A DNA stretch of 64,000 nucleotides from Mitsuaria sp. PDC51. Lineage in GTDB: Bacteria; Pseudomonadota; Gammaproteobacteria; Burkholderiales; Burkholderiaceae_C. A program made the translations under genes and the position numbers. Under the pieces are notes generated by a model. That model saw only the letters and a program-made list of their open reading frames with translations. It did not search any database and was not told where the DNA came from. The stretch is taken from NCBI RefSeq assembly GCF_900113225.1, contig NZ_FOZE01000002.1, forward strand, positions 1,860,001 through 1,924,000. The letters run 5' to 3'. Positions 26,097 to 36,270 of the stretch are shown in pieces. Numbering within the stretch: position 1 is the stretch's first letter; every line of letters starts with the position of its first letter.

Positions 26097-27108
26097 TTCT
26101 TCTGATTCGCGCGAGCGACGGGACGGGCGGCCGCTGGGCGAGTTCGACCTGATCGACCGCTTCTTCGGCCGCGCCGCGCGCGCCGGCCGCACCGAGGGCG
26201 GCGCGGTGGCGCTGGGCATCGGCGACGACTGCGCGCTGCTGACGCCGACGGCCGGCCATCAATGGCTGGTGACGGCGGACATGCTGGTCGAGGGGCGGCA
26301 TTTCCTGTCGACGGTCTCGCCGCGGCGCCTCGGCCACAAGGCACTGGCGGTCAATCTCAGCGACCTGGCGGCCTGCGGCGCGACGCCGCGGGCCTTCTTC
26401 CTCTCGCTGGCGCTGCCGCGCGTCGACGAGGCCTTCCTGGCCGGTTTCGCGCAGGGGCTGTTCGAGCTGGCCGATGCGCAGGGCATCGTGCTGGCCGGCG
26501 GCGACACCACGGCCGGGCCGCTCAACCTCAACATCACCGCGATGGGCGAAGTCCCCGCCGGCCAGGCGCTGCTGCGCTCGGGCGCGCGCGTCGACGACGA
26601 CATCTGGGTCAGCGGCACCCTGGGCGATGCGCGGCTGGCGCTGGAGGTGTTCCGCGGCACGCTGTCCTTGAGCGCCGCGCAGTTCGATGAAGTCCGCCTG
26701 CGGATGGAGATGCCCGAGCCGCGCGTGGCGCTGGGCAAGGCGCTGCGAGGCCTGGCGACGAGCGCGGTCGACGTCTCCGACGGGCTGGCGGGCGACCTGG
26801 GGCACGTGCTCCAGCGCTCCAACGTCGGCGCGACGCTGCGCCTGGCGGACCTGCCGCGTTCGGCGGTGCTCGGCGCGATGCCGGAGGACCTCCAGCGGCT
26901 GTGCCTGCTGACCGGCGGCGACGATTACGAACTCGTCTTCACCGCACCGCCCGATGCGCGCCAGCGCGTCCTGGAGGCGGGCCGCGCCGCCGGCACGCCG
27001 GTCTACCGCATCGGACGGATCGAGTCGGCCCCCGGCCTGCGCGTGGTCGACGGCCTGGGGCATCCGGTGCAGGACCTGCCGCGCAGCTTCGACCACTTCA
27101 AGTCATGA
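26080..27108 (+). CDS. thiL: thiamine-monophosphate kinase ThiL
   Basis: ThiL phosphorylates thiamine monophosphate to the cofactor thiamine diphosphate. The product is up to 342 residues with the PurM-like ATP-binding fold. GEFDLIDRFF is the N-terminal signature, IGDDCAL the first metal site, VTADMLVEGRHF the second. SDLAACGATPRAF, GGDTTAGPL and VDVSDGLAGDL complete the active site. It overlaps the end of the regulator gene; starts at 26080 or 26089 are both possible, and the longer is given. The conserved part begins about 19 residues in. No TPP riboswitch is present, and pgpA follows with a four-base overlap. Confidence 0.94.
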   Translation: MPPMGDSSDSRERRDGRPLGEFDLIDRFFGRAARAGRTEGGAVALGIGDDCALLTPTAGHQWLVTADMLVEGRHFLSTVSPRRLGHKALAVNLSDLAACGATPRAFFLSLALPRVDEAFLAGFAQGLFELADAQGIVLAGGDTTAGPLNLNITAMGEVPAGQALLRSGARVDDDIWVSGTLGDARLALEVFRGTLSLSAAQFDEVRLRMEMPEPRVALGKALRGLATSAVDVSDGLAGDLGHVLQRSNVGATLRLADLPRSAVLGAMPEDLQRLCLLTGGDDYELVFTAPPDARQRVLEAGRAAGTPVYRIGRIESAPGLRVVDGLGHPVQDLPRSFDHFKS

Positions 27109-27626
27109 GCGCCGTCCGACCGACCTTCGCCTTCATGGCGAGACACCCCGCCCACTGGATCGCGATGGGCTTCGGCAGCGGCCTGTCGCCGAAGGCGCCG
27201 GGCACCGTGGGCACGCTGTGGGGCTGGGCCGCGTTCGCGGTGCTGAACCTGTGGCTATCGCCGGCGCAGTGGGCGGTGCTGATCGCGGTCAGCCTGCCGG
27301 TCGGCTGGTGGGCGTCAACGGTGACGGCGCGGCACCTGCGCACCTGCGACCCGGGGGCGGTGGTGTGGGACGAGATCATCGCGATCTGGCTCGTGCTGTG
27401 GCTGCTGATGCCGGCGGGTTTCGGATGGCAACTGGCTGCCTTCGCGCTGTTCCGCTACTTCGACGCCGCCAAGCCCGGGCCGGTGCGCTGGGCCGACGGC
27501 CTCTTCAAGATCGAGCCCGGGCAGCCGGTGACGGTCTGGCAAGGCTTCGGGATCCTCTTCGACGATCTGGTCGCCGCCGGATGTACGCTCGTGGTGTTGG
27601 CCGGCGCGCGGGCCTTGCTGCATTGA
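27105..27626 (+). CDS. pgpA: phosphatidylglycerophosphatase A
   Basis: PgpA removes the phosphate from phosphatidylglycerophosphate to give phosphatidylglycerol. The 173-residue inner-membrane protein has about four hydrophobic helices. It has the family signatures GFGSGLSPKAPGTVGTLWG near the N-terminus, DPGAVVWDEIIAIW in the middle and RYFDAAKPGPVRWAD later; the conserved acids of these loops form the active site. It starts in the thiL stop codon (ATGA). The thiL-pgpA pair is common in proteobacteria. pncC follows 56 bases later. Confidence 0.94.
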   Translation: MSAVRPTFAFMARHPAHWIAMGFGSGLSPKAPGTVGTLWGWAAFAVLNLWLSPAQWAVLIAVSLPVGWWASTVTARHLRTCDPGAVVWDEIIAIWLVLWLLMPAGFGWQLAAFALFRYFDAAKPGPVRWADGLFKIEPGQPVTVWQGFGILFDDLVAAGCTLVVLAGARALLH

Positions 27627-27682
27627 CGCTGCGAGCCGTGCCTTCACCCACGGATGCCAGATCCATCGACGAGGAGATCCCC

Positions 27683-28183
27683 ATGCTGTTTCCCGACGAG
27701 TCCGAACTGATCGAGCGCATCGCGCTGGCGCTGATCCAGCGCAAGGAACGCATGGGCACCGCGGAGTCCTGCACCGGCGGGCTGATCGCCGCGGCCTGCA
27801 CCAGCCTGGCGGGATCGAGCCAATGGTTCGAGCGCGGCGTCGTGAGCTACAGCAACGAGGCCAAGACCGAGTTGCTGGGCGTGCCGGCGGCGCTGATCGG
27901 CCTGCACGGCGCGGTCAGCGGCGAGGTGGCGGAGCAGATGGCCCGTGGCCTCGTCGCGCATGCGCCGATCGACTGGGCGATCGCGGTGACCGGCGTGGCC
28001 GGGCCGGGCGGCGGGACCGAAAGCAAGCCGGTGGGCACGGTGTGGCTGGCGCTGATGCATGGCCGCTCGCGGATCCGCGTGTGGAAGGAGCACTTCACTG
28101 GCGACCGCCACGAAGTCCGCGCGCGCACGGTGCGCGCTGGCCTCGAGGCGCTGTGCGATGCGCTGGAGGATCGGGACTCCTGA
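27683..28183 (+). CDS. pncC: nicotinamide-nucleotide amidase PncC (CinA C-terminal domain family)
   Basis: PncC hydrolyses nicotinamide mononucleotide to nicotinate mononucleotide and ammonia in the pyridine-nucleotide salvage cycle. The 166-residue product is the stand-alone CinA C-terminal domain. TAESCTGGLIAA holds the active-site serine, GGVVSYSNEAKTELLGV-like and VTGVAGPGGGTESKPVGTVW segments follow, and FTGDRHEVR closes the domain. The ATG at 27683 has GAGGAG at a good distance. It is the last gene of the thiL-pgpA-pncC row and converges with the GGDEF-EAL gene. The gap contains short GC hairpins but no clear U-run. Confidence 0.92.
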   Translation: MLFPDESELIERIALALIQRKERMGTAESCTGGLIAAACTSLAGSSQWFERGVVSYSNEAKTELLGVPAALIGLHGAVSGEVAEQMARGLVAHAPIDWAIAVTGVAGPGGGTESKPVGTVWLALMHGRSRIRVWKEHFTGDRHEVRARTVRAGLEALCDALEDRDS

Positions 28184-28259
28184 GCGCCTGGCTCGAGGGG
28201 TCGAGCCGCCCGGACATCAAGCCTCGAGCCCCTGAGCGACGCGACGCTCGGGCTCGTCG

Positions 28260-30674
28260 TCACAGCCCGGCCAGGATCGTGCTGGCGCGCGCATCGCCGA
28301 GGTCCGGCGGCTGCCAGTCGCGCAGCCACTGCGCGAACTGCTCGGCCGGCATCGGTCGCGACAGCGCATACCCCTGGCCCTGGTCGCAGCCCAGCGTCTG
28401 CAGCAGCGTCCATTGCTTGCCGGTCTCCAGGCCCTCGGCCACGACCGACAGGCCCAGGTTGTGCGCCAGCTCGATGGTCGAGCGCACGATCTTCGCGTCG
28501 TCGATGTCGCGCTCCATGTTCATCACGAAGCTGCGGTCGATCTTGAGTTCGTCGACCGACAACTGCTTCAGGTAGGCCAGCGACGAGTAGCCGGTGCCGA
28601 AGTCGTCGATCGACAGCTTGAAGCCCAGCGCGTGCAGTTGCTCCAGCGTCTGCAGCGCGCGCTGCGGGTCGTCCATGATCGCGGACTCGGTGATCTCCAG
28701 GCACAGGGCCGGCGGCGGCACGCCGGCCACCAGGTCCGCCACCTTGATCGGCAGGTCCTGGTCCATCAGGTCGCGCGTCGACAGGTTGACGCTGATCGGC
28801 AGCGCCAGGCCCTCGCGCTGCAGGCTCATCCAGGCCTGCGCCGAGGCCTGCAGCACCCACGCGGTGATCTGGCGGATGAAACCGGTCTGCTCGGCGAAGG
28901 GGATGAAGGCCATCGGCGGCACCAGCCCGCGCGACGGATGCTGCCAGCGCACCAGCGCCTCCGCACCCGAGATCTTCTGCGCATGCAGGTCCACCTTGGG
29001 CTGCAGGAACAGCCGCAGTTCCCCCGCGTCGATCGCGTGGCGCAGCTCGCTGAGCAGCGACAGCGACTCCTGGCTGGCCGCGTCCATGCTCGGCGCATAG
29101 ACCTCGCAGCCGCTCTGGCCGCGCTTGGCCGCATGCATCGCCAACTCCGCCCGCGCGAGCAGCAGCATCGGATCGCGGCCGTGCTGCGGATACAGCGCCA
29201 CGCCCATCCCGGCCGACAGGTCCACCGTCTGGTCGTCGATGCTGAGCGCGCGCTCGAAGTCCCGCTGGATGCGCTTGCAGATCGTCTCCGCGCGCGTCGC
29301 GCCGGCGCCCTCGATCAGCAGCACGAACTCGTCCCCGCCGACCCGGGCGGTCAGCCGCACCTCGTCCTTCAGCAGATGCTGCAGCCGGTCCGCCACCGCG
29401 CGCAGCAGCCGGTCGCCGAAGGCGCGCCCCAGCACGTCGTTGACATGCTTGAAGCGGTCCAGGTTCAGCATCAGCAGGGAAAAGCGCACCTCGCTCTCGG
29501 CCATGCGCCGTGCCAGCGCCTGGTGGAACTGCTCCCGGTTCGGCAGGTCCGTCAGCGGATCCCAGAAGGCGAGCCGGTTCACCTCCTCCTCGCGCGACCG
29601 GATGCCCTGGCGCATCGCCTCGAAGGCTTCGGCCAGGTCGCCGATCTCGTCGCTGGAGGGTCGCTCGACCGGCCGCGCATAGTCGCCCTGGCCCAGTCTG
29701 TGCGCCTCGCTGGCCAGCGCCTTCACCGGCCCGGTGATGCGGCGGGCGGTCAGCACCGCCCCGATCGCGAACAGCAGCACCCCGGCGACGCTCAGACCGA
29801 GCAGCATCCATTGCAGCCGCCGGTAAGGCGCGAGGGCCTCGTCCACCGAGCGCAGCAGCAGCACCGCCACCGACTTGTCGGTATCGCCGCCATGGTCGAG
29901 CGGCTGCAGGCGCGCCTGGAACTGCTCGCCTTCCAGTTCCAGATGGAAGGTCTGCACCGTGCGGTCCGTCGCGCTCAAGGTGGGCAGCGCCTGCACCGCG
30001 CGCGCCGTGGCGGTCGCGTCCAGCACGGTCGACAGCACCTGCCATTGCCCCGCGGCCGATTGCGCCAGCAGCACGCCCTGGATGCGCACGATGCGCTTGA
30101 GCTCCTGGAGCTGGTCGCTCTTCATCTCGAAGCCGGTGAAGATCCAGCCGCCCAGCCCGGCGGCCCGCATCCGCGCGACCACGACCTGATAGGCCTTGCC
30201 GCCCACCAGCAGCAGCTGGCTCTGCGTCCGGCCCTGCTGCTGGCGCGTGACGCCGCGCAACAGCGGCGCGACCTTGGCGGCAATCGGATCGGTCGCGGTC
30301 ACCAGCTTGAAGCTGTCGTCCGCGTAGCCGATGAAGGAAGCGTCGCCCCGCGCGCTCAGGTTGGTGAAGACGTCCTGCAGCATCCCGCGCAGTTCCTCGC
30401 CCTGGATGCCGGCCGCGACCAGCTGGCGCAGGCCGTAGTCCGACTGCAGCAGGTCGGCCACCAGGCCGCGCTGCTCGTTGTCCTCCTCGATCAGCTGGAC
30501 CAGGATACGCTCGCCCGCCTCGAGTTCCTCGGCCACCGAGGCCCGCGCATTGCGGCCGATGCCTTCGTTGATCAGCGCCAGGTTCAGCAGCTGTACGACC
30601 AGCAGCAGCGCCAGGAACAGCGCGACGATGCGCCCCTCCAGCCGCCGCAGGTTGAGGAAGTCCGGCCAGCGCAT
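28260..30674 (-). CDS. membrane-bound c-di-GMP enzyme with sensor, HAMP, GGDEF and EAL domains
   Basis: An 804-residue bifunctional c-di-GMP protein. The first membrane helix is near 15-35 (RIVALFLALLLVVQLLNLAL), followed by a periplasmic sensor of about 240 residues. A second helix lies near 280-300, then HAMP (ARRITGPVKALASEAHRLGQ). The GGDEF domain has an intact RVGGDEF. The EAL domain has an intact AEALVRW with the later DDFGTGYSSLAYLKQL loop. Both active sites look complete, so the protein could make or break c-di-GMP; which dominates is open. It starts seven bases after the cupredoxin-like gene, so the pair is one unit and the copper-type protein may feed the sensor. Confidence 0.92.
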   Translation of the reverse strand: MRWPDFLNLRRLEGRIVALFLALLLVVQLLNLALINEGIGRNARASVAEELEAGERILVQLIEEDNEQRGLVADLLQSDYGLRQLVAAGIQGEELRGMLQDVFTNLSARGDASFIGYADDSFKLVTATDPIAAKVAPLLRGVTRQQQGRTQSQLLLVGGKAYQVVVARMRAAGLGGWIFTGFEMKSDQLQELKRIVRIQGVLLAQSAAGQWQVLSTVLDATATARAVQALPTLSATDRTVQTFHLELEGEQFQARLQPLDHGGDTDKSVAVLLLRSVDEALAPYRRLQWMLLGLSVAGVLLFAIGAVLTARRITGPVKALASEAHRLGQGDYARPVERPSSDEIGDLAEAFEAMRQGIRSREEEVNRLAFWDPLTDLPNREQFHQALARRMAESEVRFSLLMLNLDRFKHVNDVLGRAFGDRLLRAVADRLQHLLKDEVRLTARVGGDEFVLLIEGAGATRAETICKRIQRDFERALSIDDQTVDLSAGMGVALYPQHGRDPMLLLARAELAMHAAKRGQSGCEVYAPSMDAASQESLSLLSELRHAIDAGELRLFLQPKVDLHAQKISGAEALVRWQHPSRGLVPPMAFIPFAEQTGFIRQITAWVLQASAQAWMSLQREGLALPISVNLSTRDLMDQDLPIKVADLVAGVPPPALCLEITESAIMDDPQRALQTLEQLHALGFKLSIDDFGTGYSSLAYLKQLSVDELKIDRSFVMNMERDIDDAKIVRSTIELAHNLGLSVVAEGLETGKQWTLLQTLGCDQGQGYALSRPMPAEQFAQWLRDWQPPDLGDARASTILAGL

Positions 30675-30681
30675 CGGCGCC

Positions 30682-31335
30682 TCAGTCCTTGAGCTCGACC
30701 TTGAGCACGCCCGCGGCGCCAGCGGCGACCACCAGCGGCTGCGAGCTCGGTGCGGCATTGCCCATGCGCGTCGCCCACAGCCGCAGGCGGTGCTCGCCCG
30801 GCGGCAGGTTCAGCGTCACCTCGCCCTTGGCGTCGGTGATGCCGAACAGCGGGGTGTCGACGACGACGATGTGGGCGCTCATCCGGTCGTGGATGTTGCA
30901 GCCCAGCTGCGCGACACCGGGCTTGTCGAAGACCACCGGCTCGGCCGGCGTGCCGGAGTACAGCTTGAGTTCGAACTTCTTCGTCGGGGAGAACGAATAG
31001 ACGTGGTGTCGGACGGTGTCGAAGTTGGGGAAGTTCACCGCGGTGCCGGTCTGCACCACGAGCAGCTGGGGTTGGAACTGGCGATCGCGCTGGGGCATCG
31101 TGGCCGCGGCGCCGGTCGCCGGCCGGACGGGCTGGCCCTTGAGCTCGACGGCGACCGCTGCGTTCGGCACCGGAGCGCCGGCGGCGTCGCGCACCTGGAG
31201 GGTCCAATCCGTGGCCTGGCCCGCGGCCTGGCTCGCGCCGGCGCTGCCCAGCGCGATCGCCAGGGCGGCGAGCCGTCCCGGCGCCGAGGTCCACGCCTGC
31301 CGCGGCGAGGCGCGCCGCGCGCCCGGCGTCCCCAT
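30682..31335 (-). CDS. exported cupredoxin-like protein ('methylamine utilization'-type)
   Basis: The product (217 residues from this start) has a signal-peptide-like segment, RLAALAIALGSAGASQAAG, then a small beta-sandwich. Its type-1-copper-like ligands are a His in VRHHVYSF, and Cys, His and Met in LGCNIHDRM. The spacing Cys-x2-His is as in plastocyanin, but the Met comes two residues earlier than usual. A second beta domain with a carboxypeptidase-regulatory look (ITDAKGEVTLNLPPGEHRL) closes the protein. Databases often name such proteins 'methylamine utilization', without proof. An ATG at 31410 would add 25 residues; neither start has a good ribosome-binding site. It is immediately upstream of the GGDEF-EAL gene. 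Confidence 0.78.
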   Translation of the reverse strand: MGTPGARRASPRQAWTSAPGRLAALAIALGSAGASQAAGQATDWTLQVRDAAGAPVPNAAVAVELKGQPVRPATGAAATMPQRDRQFQPQLLVVQTGTAVNFPNFDTVRHHVYSFSPTKKFELKLYSGTPAEPVVFDKPGVAQLGCNIHDRMSAHIVVVDTPLFGITDAKGEVTLNLPPGEHRLRLWATRMGNAAPSSQPLVVAAGAAGVLKVELKD

Positions 31336-31437
31336 GCCGTCAGGGGACGGGCGGCAAGCGACGGTACCGGATCGGCCGGTCGACAGGGCTGCGGAGCGGA
31401 GCAGGCGCATCGGCGACGTCAGGTGGACGAGATGCCG

Positions 31438-32505
31438 TCAACCATAGCGGGTTTTCTGCGCCGGCGGACGCAGGGCTTGCTCCAACATGAGGGCCAGGCG
31501 CCCCAGCGCCTCCCACGGATCGGTGGGCCATTCGGGATGGCGCAGCCCCTTGACGATGCCGTCGCAGGTCTGCGCGGCCACCACCAGCCGGGTCAGCGCC
31601 GCGCCATGCAGCTGCGGCACGATGCGCTCGAACAGGCGCTCCTTCGGTCCCCAGATGCGGGATTCCCGCAGCGCCATCGGCAGCGGCTTGCCCGCCGCCA
31701 CCGCGTCATGGACCCGCTTCAGGCCGCGGATGTCCTCGGCCATCGTCCAGTGCACCAGCACCGCCGCCTCGCCTTCGGCCTTCAGGCCCTCGAGCATGCG
31801 CAGCACGCGGCCGATCTTGCCGCCCAGCAGCGCCTCGCTGAGCTTGAAGACGTCGAAGCGCGCCACGTCCAGCACCGCCGCCTCGATCTGCTGCAGGCTG
31901 AGCTCGCCCGGCGGGTGCAGCAGCGCGAGCTTCTGCAGCTCCTGGTGGGCGGCGAGCAGGTTGCCCTCGACCCGGTCGGCGAAGAACTCCAGGGCCTGCT
32001 GGCCCTGCGCCCCGGAGGCCACCGACTGGCCCTGCTGCTGCAGGCGCCGGGCGATCCAGGCCGGCAGCTCGCGCCGTTCGACCGGATCGACCTTCACCGA
32101 CACGCCGGCCGTGTCCAGCGCGGTGAACCAGGCACTGCTCAGCTGCGTCTTGTCCAGCCGCGGCAGCGTCACCAGCGTCAGCACGTCGGGCGGCAGGCCG
32201 TCGACGTAGCGTTGCAGGGCTTCGGAGCCGTCCTTGCCCGGCTTGCCCGTGGGAATGCGGATCTCGATCAGCTGCTTGTCGGCGAACAGGCTCATCGCCT
32301 GTGAAGCCGCGATCACCGGCGCCCAGTCGAAGTAGGCGCCGCTGACGGTGAACACCTGGCGCTCGCTGTAGCCCTGCCGGCGGGCCTCGGCGCGCAGCGC
32401 GTCGGCGGCTTCCTGCGCCAGCAGCGGTTCGTCGCCGTGCACCACGTACACCGGCTTGAGCCCCTTGGCCAACTGGCCGGCCAGCGCCTCGCCCTTGATC
32501 TGCAT
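31438..32505 (-). CDS. holA: DNA polymerase III delta subunit
   Basis: HolA is the clamp-loader subunit that opens the beta clamp. The 355-residue protein has the usual N-terminal YVVHGDEPLLAQEAADALR, the central TLPRLDKTQLSSAWF, and a C-terminal helical collar with VHWTMAEDIRGL. It lies directly behind lptE with 19 bases between them, the order leuS-lptE-holA that is standard in Betaproteobacteria. The proA gene often found next is 24 kb away here; instead a cupredoxin-like gene follows. Its last codons include TATGGT, which may serve as the -10 box of that next gene. Confidence 0.93.
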   Translation of the reverse strand: MQIKGEALAGQLAKGLKPVYVVHGDEPLLAQEAADALRAEARRQGYSERQVFTVSGAYFDWAPVIAASQAMSLFADKQLIEIRIPTGKPGKDGSEALQRYVDGLPPDVLTLVTLPRLDKTQLSSAWFTALDTAGVSVKVDPVERRELPAWIARRLQQQGQSVASGAQGQQALEFFADRVEGNLLAAHQELQKLALLHPPGELSLQQIEAAVLDVARFDVFKLSEALLGGKIGRVLRMLEGLKAEGEAAVLVHWTMAEDIRGLKRVHDAVAAGKPLPMALRESRIWGPKERLFERIVPQLHGAALTRLVVAAQTCDGIVKGLRHPEWPTDPWEALGRLALMLEQALRPPAQKTRYG

Positions 32506-32524
32506 CCGCGCGTCCCGTCGGCGT

Positions 32525-33034
32525 TCAGTTGGGCAGGTGGACCGCCGCCAGGCGGCGCAGCAGCAGGCCGACGGCCTCCACCTGCATCGCCTTCTGCAGC
32601 GAGGCCTCTTCCTGCTCCTTGGCCAGCGCCGCGCTTTCGCTGTAGTTCATGTCGCGGGTCAGGCGCAGCTCGGTGCGCGGCAGCAGGATGTCCCCGCCGG
32701 CGGTGCGCAGCGAGTAGTCCAGCGACAGTCGCAGCTGCCATTCCGTGATCTGCCCCGCGGCGGTCGTCGCCACCGAGGTCTTGTCGCGCACCTCGCGCTC
32801 GGCGTCGATGATGACGTCGGCGCGGTTGGGGTCCTCGACCAGGCGCACCGTGCTGCGCTGCACCTGGCGGCGCAGCTCCTGCGCCAGCGGCGAGTGCGGC
32901 ACGAAGCCGGTCAGCGCCAGCGTCTTGAAGTGGTAGACCGGTTCCTTGCGCAGCTCGAAACCGCAGCCGGGGAGCCCGGCCGCGGCGCCCAGCGCGCCCA
33001 GGGAAGCGAAGGACAGCAGGTGGCGGCGCTTCAT
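32525..33034 (-). CDS. lptE: LPS-assembly lipoprotein LptE
   Basis: LptE plugs the LptD barrel and binds LPS. The 169-residue precursor has a lipoprotein signal with a twin-arginine-like start (MKRRHLLSFASLGALGAAAG) and lipobox LPGC, with the lipidated cysteine at residue 24. The mature part begins GFELRKEPVYHFKTLALTG, the LptE/RlpB signature, with the later DYSLRTAGGDILLP strand. It sits four bases downstream of leuS and before holA. Its partner lptD is at 15.2-17.6 kb. Confidence 0.93.
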   Translation of the reverse strand: MKRRHLLSFASLGALGAAAGLPGCGFELRKEPVYHFKTLALTGFVPHSPLAQELRRQVQRSTVRLVEDPNRADVIIDAEREVRDKTSVATTAAGQITEWQLRLSLDYSLRTAGGDILLPRTELRLTRDMNYSESAALAKEQEEASLQKAMQVEAVGLLLRRLAAVHLPN

Positions 33035-33038
33035 GGCG

Positions 33039-35672
33039 TCAGACCACCACGTTGACGAGGCGGCCCGGCACGATGACGACCTTCTTGGGCGTCTTGCCTT
33101 CGGCGAACTTCTCGAACTCGGGATTGGCCAGCGCGGCGGCCTCGATCACCGCCTTGTCGGCCGACGCGGCGACCTTGATCGAGCCGCGCAGCTTGCCGTT
33201 GACCTGCAGCATCAGCTCGATCTGGTCCTGCACCAGCGCGCCTTCGTCGACCTGCGGCCAGGGGGCGTCCAGCAGCTCGCCCAGTTCGGCGGCGAAGCCC
33301 AGTTCCGTCCACAGCGCATGCGCGATGTGCGGGCAGGCGGGGTAGATCACGCGCAGCAGCACCGAGAAGCCTTCCCGCACGGCGGCCGACTGGCCCTCGG
33401 CCTTGAAGCCTTCCAGCGCGTTCAGCAGCTTCATCGCGCCCGACACGACGGTGTTGTATTGCATGCGCTCGTAGTCGTACGAGACCTGCTTGAGCACCAG
33501 GTGTACCTCGCGGCGCAGCGCCTTACCCTCGTCGTTCAGCGCGGCGAAATCGGCGCCGCCGGCCTTGATCGCCTCGGCCTGCTTCGCGCCGAAGCCCCAG
33601 ACCCGCTTCAGGAAGCGGTGCGCGCCCTCGACGCCGGCGTCGTTCCACTCCAGCGTCTGCTCGGGCGGGGACGCGAACATCACGAACAGGCGGGCGGTGT
33701 CGGCGCCGTATTCGTCGATCAGCGCCTGCGGGTCCACGCCGTTGTTCTTCGACTTCGACATCGTCGTCATCTCGTACTCGAGCGGGAGGCCGTCGGCCTT
33801 CAGCGTGCCGCCGGTGGGCAGGCCATGCTCGTTGCGGATGACGTCGACCTCGTGCTCCCAGTAGTAGTGCTTGCCGGCGTCTTCCGGCTTGCGGAAGAAG
33901 GCGCCCTTGAGCACCATGCCCTGCGTCAGCAGGTTGGTGAACGGCTCGTTGAACTTGATGAGCTTCAGGTCGCGCATGACCTTGGTCCAGAAGCGCGCGT
34001 ACAGCAGGTGCAGGATCGCGTGTTCGATGCCGCCGATGTACTGGTCCATCGGCATCCAGTAGTCGGTGCCGTTCGCGACCATCTGCTCGGGATTGGTCGC
34101 ATCGCAATAGCGCATGAAGTACCACGAGCTGTCCACGAAGGTATCCATCGTGTCCGTCTCGCGCTTGGCGGCGGCGCCGCACTTCGGGCAGCTGCAGTTC
34201 AGGAAGTCTGCGCGCTTGTTCAGCGGATTGCCGCTGCCGTCGGGGATGCAGTCCTCCGGCAGCACGACGGGCAGGTCCTTTTCCGGGACCGGCACCGGGC
34301 CGCAGCTGTCGCAATGGATGATGGGGATGGGCGTGCCCCAGTAACGCTGGCGGCTCACGCCCCAGTCGCGCAGGCGCCAAGTCGTCTTCTTCTCGCCCAG
34401 GCCCTTGGTGCCGACGAGTTCGGCCACCTTGTCCACCGCCTGCTTGTGCGTCAGGCCGTCCAGCGCGCCGGAGTTGATGCAGGTGCCGCGCTGCTTGTCG
34501 CCGTACCACTCGGCCCAGGCGTCGGTCGAGTAGGTCTCGCCCTCGACGGCGACGACCTGCTTGATCGCGATGCCGTACTTCTTCGCGAACGCGAAGTCGC
34601 GCTCGTCATGCGCCGGCACGCCCATCACGGCGCCGTCGCCGTAGCTCATCAGCACGTAGTTGCCGACCCAGACCTCGACCTGTTCGCCGGTCAGCGGGTG
34701 CGTCACGAAGAGGCCGGTCGCCAGGCCCTTCTTGTCCTGCGTGGCCAGCTCGGCTTCGGTCGTGCCGCCCTGCTTGCATTCCTCGATGAAGTCGGCCAGC
34801 GCGGGATTCGTCTTCGCGGCGTGCGCGGCCAGCGGATGCTCCGGCGCCACGGCACAGAAGGTCACGCCCATGATGGTGTCGGCGCGCGTCGTGAAGACGT
34901 ACAGCAGCCCGTCCTGGATGGGCTGGCCGTCCTCGCCCTGGATCGCATGCGGGAAGGCGAATCGCAGGCCCTCGCTCTTGCCGATCCAGTTCTCCTGCAT
35001 CAGGCGCACCCGCTCGGGCCAGCCCGACAGGAAGTTCTTGTCCGACGGATCGGCGACCGCGGCCAGCAGCTCTTCCGCGTAGTCGGTGATCTTGAGGTAG
35101 TAGCCGGGAATCTCGCGCTTCTCGACCGTCGCGCCCGAGCGCCAGCCCTTGCCGTCGATCACCTGCTCGTTGGCCAGCACGGTCTGGTCGACCGGGTCCC
35201 AGTTCACGACCTGCGTGCGCCGCTCGGCGATGCCGGCCTCCAGCATCTTCAGGAACAGCCACTGGTTCCAGCGGTAGTAGTCCGGCTTGCAGGTGGCGAT
35301 CTCGCGCGACCAGTCGATCGCCAGGCCCATCGCCTGCATCTGCGACTTCATGTAGGCGATGTTGTCGTAGGTCCACGCGGCCGGCGGCACCTTGTTCTTC
35401 ATCGCCGCGTTCTCCGCGGGCAGGCCGAAGGCGTCCCAGCCCATCGGCATCAGCACGTTGTAGCCCTTCATGCGCAGCTGACGCGTCAACATGTCGTTGA
35501 TCGTGTAGTTGCGGACATGGCCCATGTGCAGCTTGCCGCTCGGGTAGGGCAGCATGGAGCAGGCGTAGAACTTCGGCTTGGACGCGTCCTCGACGACGCG
35601 GTAGGCGTCACTGGCGTTCCAGTGGTCGCGGGCGGCCTGTTCGACCTCGGAGGGAGCGTATTTCTCGTTCAT
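33039..35672 (-). CDS. leuS: leucyl-tRNA synthetase
   Basis: LeuRS charges tRNA-Leu. The 877-residue enzyme has the class I HIGH motif as [15 protein letters not shown] near residue 45. A CP1 editing domain sits in the middle ([21 protein letters not shown]). The zinc region shows cysteines in [10 protein letters not shown], and the KMSKS motif is [12 protein letters not shown] chose the ATG at 35672 ([18 protein letters not shown]), the canonical start; an upstream extension is low-complexity. A TACAAT -10 element 26 bases before the ATG suggests a leader of about 19 bases. It heads leuS-lptE-holA. Confidence 0.96.
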   Translation of the reverse strand: MNEKYAPSEVEQAARDHWNASDAYRVVEDASKPKFYACSMLPYPSGKLHMGHVRNYTINDMLTRQLRMKGYNVLMPMGWDAFGLPAENAAMKNKVPPAAWTYDNIAYMKSQMQAMGLAIDWSREIATCKPDYYRWNQWLFLKMLEAGIAERRTQVVNWDPVDQTVLANEQVIDGKGWRSGATVEKREIPGYYLKITDYAEELLAAVADPSDKNFLSGWPERVRLMQENWIGKSEGLRFAFPHAIQGEDGQPIQDGLLYVFTTRADTIMGVTFCAVAPEHPLAAHAAKTNPALADFIEECKQGGTTEAELATQDKKGLATGLFVTHPLTGEQVEVWVGNYVLMSYGDGAVMGVPAHDERDFAFAKKYGIAIKQVVAVEGETYSTDAWAEWYGDKQRGTCINSGALDGLTHKQAVDKVAELVGTKGLGEKKTTWRLRDWGVSRQRYWGTPIPIIHCDSCGPVPVPEKDLPVVLPEDCIPDGSGNPLNKRADFLNCSCPKCGAAAKRETDTMDTFVDSSWYFMRYCDATNPEQMVANGTDYWMPMDQYIGGIEHAILHLLYARFWTKVMRDLKLIKFNEPFTNLLTQGMVLKGAFFRKPEDAGKHYYWEHEVDVIRNEHGLPTGGTLKADGLPLEYEMTTMSKSKNNGVDPQALIDEYGADTARLFVMFASPPEQTLEWNDAGVEGAHRFLKRVWGFGAKQAEAIKAGGADFAALNDEGKALRREVHLVLKQVSYDYERMQYNTVVSGAMKLLNALEGFKAEGQSAAVREGFSVLLRVIYPACPHIAHALWTELGFAAELGELLDAPWPQVDEGALVQDQIELMLQVNGKLRGSIKVAASADKAVIEAAALANPEFEKFAEGKTPKKVVIVPGRLVNVVV

Positions 35673-35697
35673 GGTGGCTCGGGCAACGTAGCCGCCG

Positions 35698-35703
35698 ATT
35701 GTA
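35698..35703 (-). promoter_or_regulatory. -10 element (TACAAT) of leuS
   Basis: Minus-strand TACAAT predicts transcription from about 35691, 19 bases before the leuS ATG at 35672. It is the same hexamer as before maeB. No T-box or leader peptide is visible. Confidence 0.45.
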
Positions 35704-35761
35704 GGAGGCCGCGCGCCGCCGCCCATCCTCCCGGTGGGCGCCACCCTGCGGGGGTGAGCGA

Positions 35762-36244
<483 letters not shown>

Positions 36245-36270
36245 GGCATCAGCTCAGGTCGGGCGGGCGC

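Noticed and set aside
33039-35760. T-box or leader peptide control of leuS
   Set aside because: The predicted leader is only about 19 bases and contains no leucine codon run or specifier structure.
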